64,000 bases of DNA, from the NCBI RefSeq assembly GCF_946480305.1, contig NZ_CAMLJQ010000017.1, positions 1-64,000 on the forward strand, read 5' to 3'. Under the pieces are notes generated by a model. The model was not told the origin of the DNA and did no database searches. It saw only the letters and a program-made list of their open reading frames with translations. The first letter of the stretch is position 1; each line of letters opens with the position of its first letter. Of this stretch, positions 61,314-64,000 are shown piece after piece. Origin of the DNA: an uncultured Caldimonas sp. GTDB lineage: Bacteria; Pseudomonadota; Gammaproteobacteria; Burkholderiales; Burkholderiaceae. A program made the translations under genes and the position numbers.

Positions 61314-64000
61314 TTAGCCAGCTAGTTGGGCAGGGTTCTCGTCCTCGGGTCGTTTGACCCGGAACCAGGCCGCGTACATGGCTGGCAGCGCCAGCAGCGT
61401 CAGGGCCGTCGCGACGATCAGGCCGCCCATAATGGCCACCGCCATCGGCCCCCAGAACACGCTGCGCGACAGCGGGATCATCGCCAGCACCGCGGCCGCA
61501 GCCGTCAGCACGATGGGCCGGAAGCGCCGCACCGCCGACTCCACGATCGCCGTCCACGTCGGCACGCCGCGCGAGCGGTCCTGCTCGATCTGGTCGATCA
61601 GGATCACCGAGTTGCGCATGATCATGCCCATCAGCGCGATCACGCCCAGCATCGCGACGAACCCGAACGGACGGCCCAGCAGCAGCAGCGCGGCCGCCAC
61701 GCCGGCAATGCCCATCGGTCCCGTCAGGAACACGAGCAGCGAGCGCGAAAAGCTCTGCAGCTGCAGCATCAGCAGCGTGAAGGTCAGGAACAACATCAGC
61801 GGCACGTTGGCGAAGATCGAGCCCTGCCCCTTGCTGCTTTCCTCGGCGGTGCCCGCCAGCTCGATGTGATAGCCCTGCGGCATGCGCGACTGCAACTCCT
61901 GCATCTTGGGCCACAGTGCGGTGCTCACCGTGGGGCCCTGCACGCCTTCGGCCACGTCGCCCTGCACGGTCACCGCGAAGTCGCGGTTCTCGCGCCACAG
62001 CACGCCAGGCTCCCAAGCATGGGTGATCTTGGCGATCTGCGTGAGCGGAATGGCGCGGCCGCTGGCCGTCGGCAGGTAGGCGTTGCCGATGTCGGTGATC
62101 GCGTCGCGCTCGTCCTGCGGCTGGCGCAGCACGATGTCGATCAGACGATCGCCCTCGCGGTACTGACCGATCGTCGTGCCCGACAGGATGGTGCGGGAGG
62201 CCTGCGCAATGCTCTGGCTCGTCACGCCCAAGGCGCGGGCCTTGTCCTGGTCGATCTCCAGGCGCAGCGTCTTCACCGACTCGTTCCAGTTGTCATTGAC
62301 CTGCCGCATGTCCGGGTGAGCGCGCAGCAGTGCCTTGGCCTCGTCGGCCCACTTGCGCAGCTCGTTCACGTCCGGCCCCATCACGCGGAATTGCACGGGG
62401 TACGGCACGGGCGGGCCGTTGGGCAGCAGCTTGACCCGGCTGCGTACCTCGGGGAACTCCTCCGCCAGGATGGTCGGCAGGCGCTTGCGCAGCGCTTCAC
62501 GGTCAACCAGGTCCTTCGGCAGCACGATCGCCTGGCTGACGTTGGTCTGCGGAAACACCTGGTCCAACGGCAAGTAGAAGCGCGGCACGCCACTGCCCAC
62601 CCAGGTGGTCACGTTCTGCACGCCGGGCTCTTTCATGATGCGGGCCTCGAAGCGCTTGGCCACATCCTCGGTCGCCTTGAAGTTCGTGCCTTCGGGCATC
62701 CACAGGTCGACCAGCAGTTCCGGCCGGCTCGAATCGGGGAAGAACTGCTGCTGCACCCGGCCCATGCCGACGACGCCCAGCGCCAGTGTCCCGAGCGTCA
62801 GGCCGATCGTGATCCAGCGGTGCTGCACGCACCAGTTCACCGCCGCGCGGAAGCGGCTGTAGAACGGCGTGTCGAACAGCTCGTGCGCCTCGCCTTCCAC
62901 CTTGGGCTTGATCTTCAGCAGCGCGGCGCCGATGTAGGGCACGAAGTACACCGACACCACCCAGGAGATGAGCAGCGCCGCGGTCGTCACGGCAAAGATC
63001 GCGAAGGTGTATTCGCCCACGGTGGACTGCGCCAGGCCGATCGGCAGGAAGCCGACCGCGGTGATCAAGGTGCCAGTCAGCATCGGCATCGCCGTGACGT
63101 CATAGGCGAAGGTGGCGGCGCGCATCTTGTCGTAGCCCTCTTCGAGCTTGCGCACCATCATCTCGACCGCGATGATGGCGTCGTCGACCAGCAGGCCGAG
63201 CGCGATGATCAGCGCGCCGAGCGATATCTTGTGCAGGCCGACCCCCCAATACAGCATCGTCACGAAGGTGATCGCGAGCACCAGCGGGATGGTGATGGCC
63301 ACCACCAGGCCCGGCCAGATGTCGATGCGCAAGGGCCGCGTGTGCAGGCCCAGGGCGATGAAGCTCACGGCCAGCACCACCACCACCGCCTCGATCAGCA
63401 CCTTGACGAACTCGCCGACCGAGCGCGACACCGCGCTGGGCTGATCCTGCACCTGACTCATCTCGATGCCGACGGGCAGCTCCTTCTGGATGTCGGCGAC
63501 CGCCGCACGCAGGCGCTCGCCAAGGGCGATGATGTCGCCGCCCTTGGCCATCGAGATGCCGAGTGCGATGACCTCCCGGCCTTGATGGCGCACCTTCACC
63601 TGGGGCGGGTCGACATAACCCCGGCGTATCTCGGCGATGTCGCCCAGCCGCAAGGTGTTCGCGGCGCCCGTGGCGGGGTTGGTCGCGCGGATGGGCAGCG
63701 CCCGCAGGTCCGCCTCGGAGTTGAACTGCCCCGCGATGCGCACCTGCAGGCTGTCGCCATCGGCCTGCAGCACACCGCTGCCCTCTACCGCGTTCTGCGA
63801 GCCGATCTGTGCGATCACCTGATTGAAGTCGATACCCATCTGCGCGAGCCGCCGCTGCGACACCTCGACGAACAGCTTCTCGTCCTGCACGCCGAAGAAC
63901 TCGACCTTGGCGACGTCGGGCACCTTCAGCAGGCGCTGCCGCACCCGGTCGGCGTGCTGGCGCAATTCCTCGTAGCTGAAGCCGTCGGCGGAGAGCGCGT
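61314..64000 (-). CDS. RND-family efflux transporter, inner-membrane subunit (partial, N-terminus outside window)
   Basis: The frame is open to the right edge; about 895 C-terminal residues are visible. It shows the AcrB/CusA-type layout: a periplasmic porter loop, a first cluster of membrane helices containing the proton-relay Asp pair in GLLVDDAIIAVEMMV, a second porter loop, and a second helix cluster ending with AMYAAWFRVKRP. The usual full length is 1020-1050, so about 130-150 residues are missing. Substrate class (drug/hydrophobe versus metal) is not decided here; no Met cluster typical of copper/silver pumps stands out. It is normally partnered by a membrane-fusion protein, probably encoded just outside. 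Confidence 0.92.
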   Translation of the reverse strand, partial: ALSADGFSYEELRQHADRVRQRLLKVPDVAKVEFFGVQDEKLFVEVSQRRLAQMGIDFNQVIAQIGSQNAVEGSGVLQADGDSLQVRIAGQFNSEADLRALPIRATNPATGAANTLRLGDIAEIRRGYVDPPQVKVRHQGREVIALGISMAKGGDIIALGERLRAAVADIQKELPVGIEMSQVQDQPSAVSRSVGEFVKVLIEAVVVVLAVSFIALGLHTRPLRIDIWPGLVVAITIPLVLAITFVTMLYWGVGLHKISLGALIIALGLLVDDAIIAVEMMVRKLEEGYDKMRAATFAYDVTAMPMLTGTLITAVGFLPIGLAQSTVGEYTFAIFAVTTAALLISWVVSVYFVPYIGAALLKIKPKVEGEAHELFDTPFYSRFRAAVNWCVQHRWITIGLTLGTLALGVVGMGRVQQQFFPDSSRPELLVDLWMPEGTNFKATEDVAKRFEARIMKEPGVQNVTTWVGSGVPRFYLPLDQVFPQTNVSQAIVLPKDLVDREALRKRLPTILAEEFPEVRSRVKLLPNGPPVPYPVQFRVMGPDVNELRKWADEAKALLRAHPDMRQVNDNWNESVKTLRLEIDQDKARALGVTSQSIAQASRTILSGTTIGQYREGDRLIDIVLRQPQDERDAITDIGNAYLPTASGRAIPLTQIAKITHAWEPGVLWRENRDFAVTVQGDVAEGVQGPTVSTALWPKMQELQSRMPQGYHIELAGTAEESSKGQGSIFANVPLMLFLTFTLLMLQLQSFSRSLLVFLTGPMGIAGVAAALLLLGRPFGFVAMLGVIALMGMIMRNSVILIDQIEQDRSRGVPTWTAIVESAVRRFRPIVLTAAAAVLAMIPLSRSVFWGPMAVAIMGGLIVATALTLLALPAMYAAWFRVKRPEDENPAQLAG

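Noticed and set aside
59817..61325. Rightward open frame of 502 codons opposite tig, running through tRNA-Leu
   Set aside because: Trigger factor and a complete tRNA occupy the leftward strand.

Overview
The window is high-GC DNA from a betaproteobacterium, most likely of the order Burkholderiales. This is inferred from the tRNA-Leu(UAG)-tig-clpP-clpX-lon order at the right end, the type IV minor-pilin operon, and a Hrp-type (group II, Ralstonia/Xanthomonas/Burkholderia-like) type III secretion system (T3SS). The species cannot be fixed from sequence alone. No insertion sequence, CRISPR array, rRNA or phage is visible.

Layout. 1-18.6 kb is an effector island. It holds the tail of a probable lytic transglycosylase, an 844-aa and a 1508-aa unknown protein, a 2477-aa AvrE/DspE-like protein, an effector candidate that looks frameshifted and carries a plant-IQM-like C-terminal domain, and a Ser/Pro-rich protein with two helical repeats. 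18.6-27.4 kb is a tightly overlapping leftward T3SS operon: a pilin-like protein, then sctU, sctV, an unknown gene, sctP/hpaP, sctQ, sctR, sctS, hpaA and hpaB. 27.6-35.9 kb holds an AraC-type HrpB/HrpX regulator, a four-gene set with a pseudo-receiver, a DUF3365/HAMP-type membrane sensor, a hemerythrin-like protein and an OmpA-like lipoprotein, and several Hrp-box genes. 35.9-42.1 kb is the leftward operon fimT-pilV-pilW-pilX-pilY1-pilE. 42.3-48.1 kb is regulatory: a NarL-type two-component pair, a degenerate kinase/receiver protein and two HrpG-like OmpR-family regulators. 48.3-54.2 kb holds a spermidine-synthase-like gene, a JmjC-cupin gene, a GNAT gene and a type III chaperone-effector pair. 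55-64 kb is core genome: tRNA-Gly, lon, clpX, clpP, tig, tRNA-Leu and an RND efflux pump cut by the window edge.

How it fits together. A recurring promoter element ties the accessory genes together: TTCGB-N15/16-TTCGB followed 30-32 bases later by YANNNT. This is the PIP/hrpII box read by HrpX/HrpB-type AraC activators, and such an activator is encoded at 28487-29950. By hand I find about a dozen copies, almost all directly upstream of a T3SS, effector-like or unknown gene. They include genes not normally assigned to Hrp regulons: a spermidine-synthase-like protein and a histidine-kinase-like protein. The likely cascade is HrpG-like regulators (46255-48123), then HrpB (28487), then the boxes, then the apparatus and effectors. 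The apparatus is incomplete here: sctC, sctD, sctJ, sctK, sctL, sctN and sctT are not seen and must lie elsewhere if the system works.
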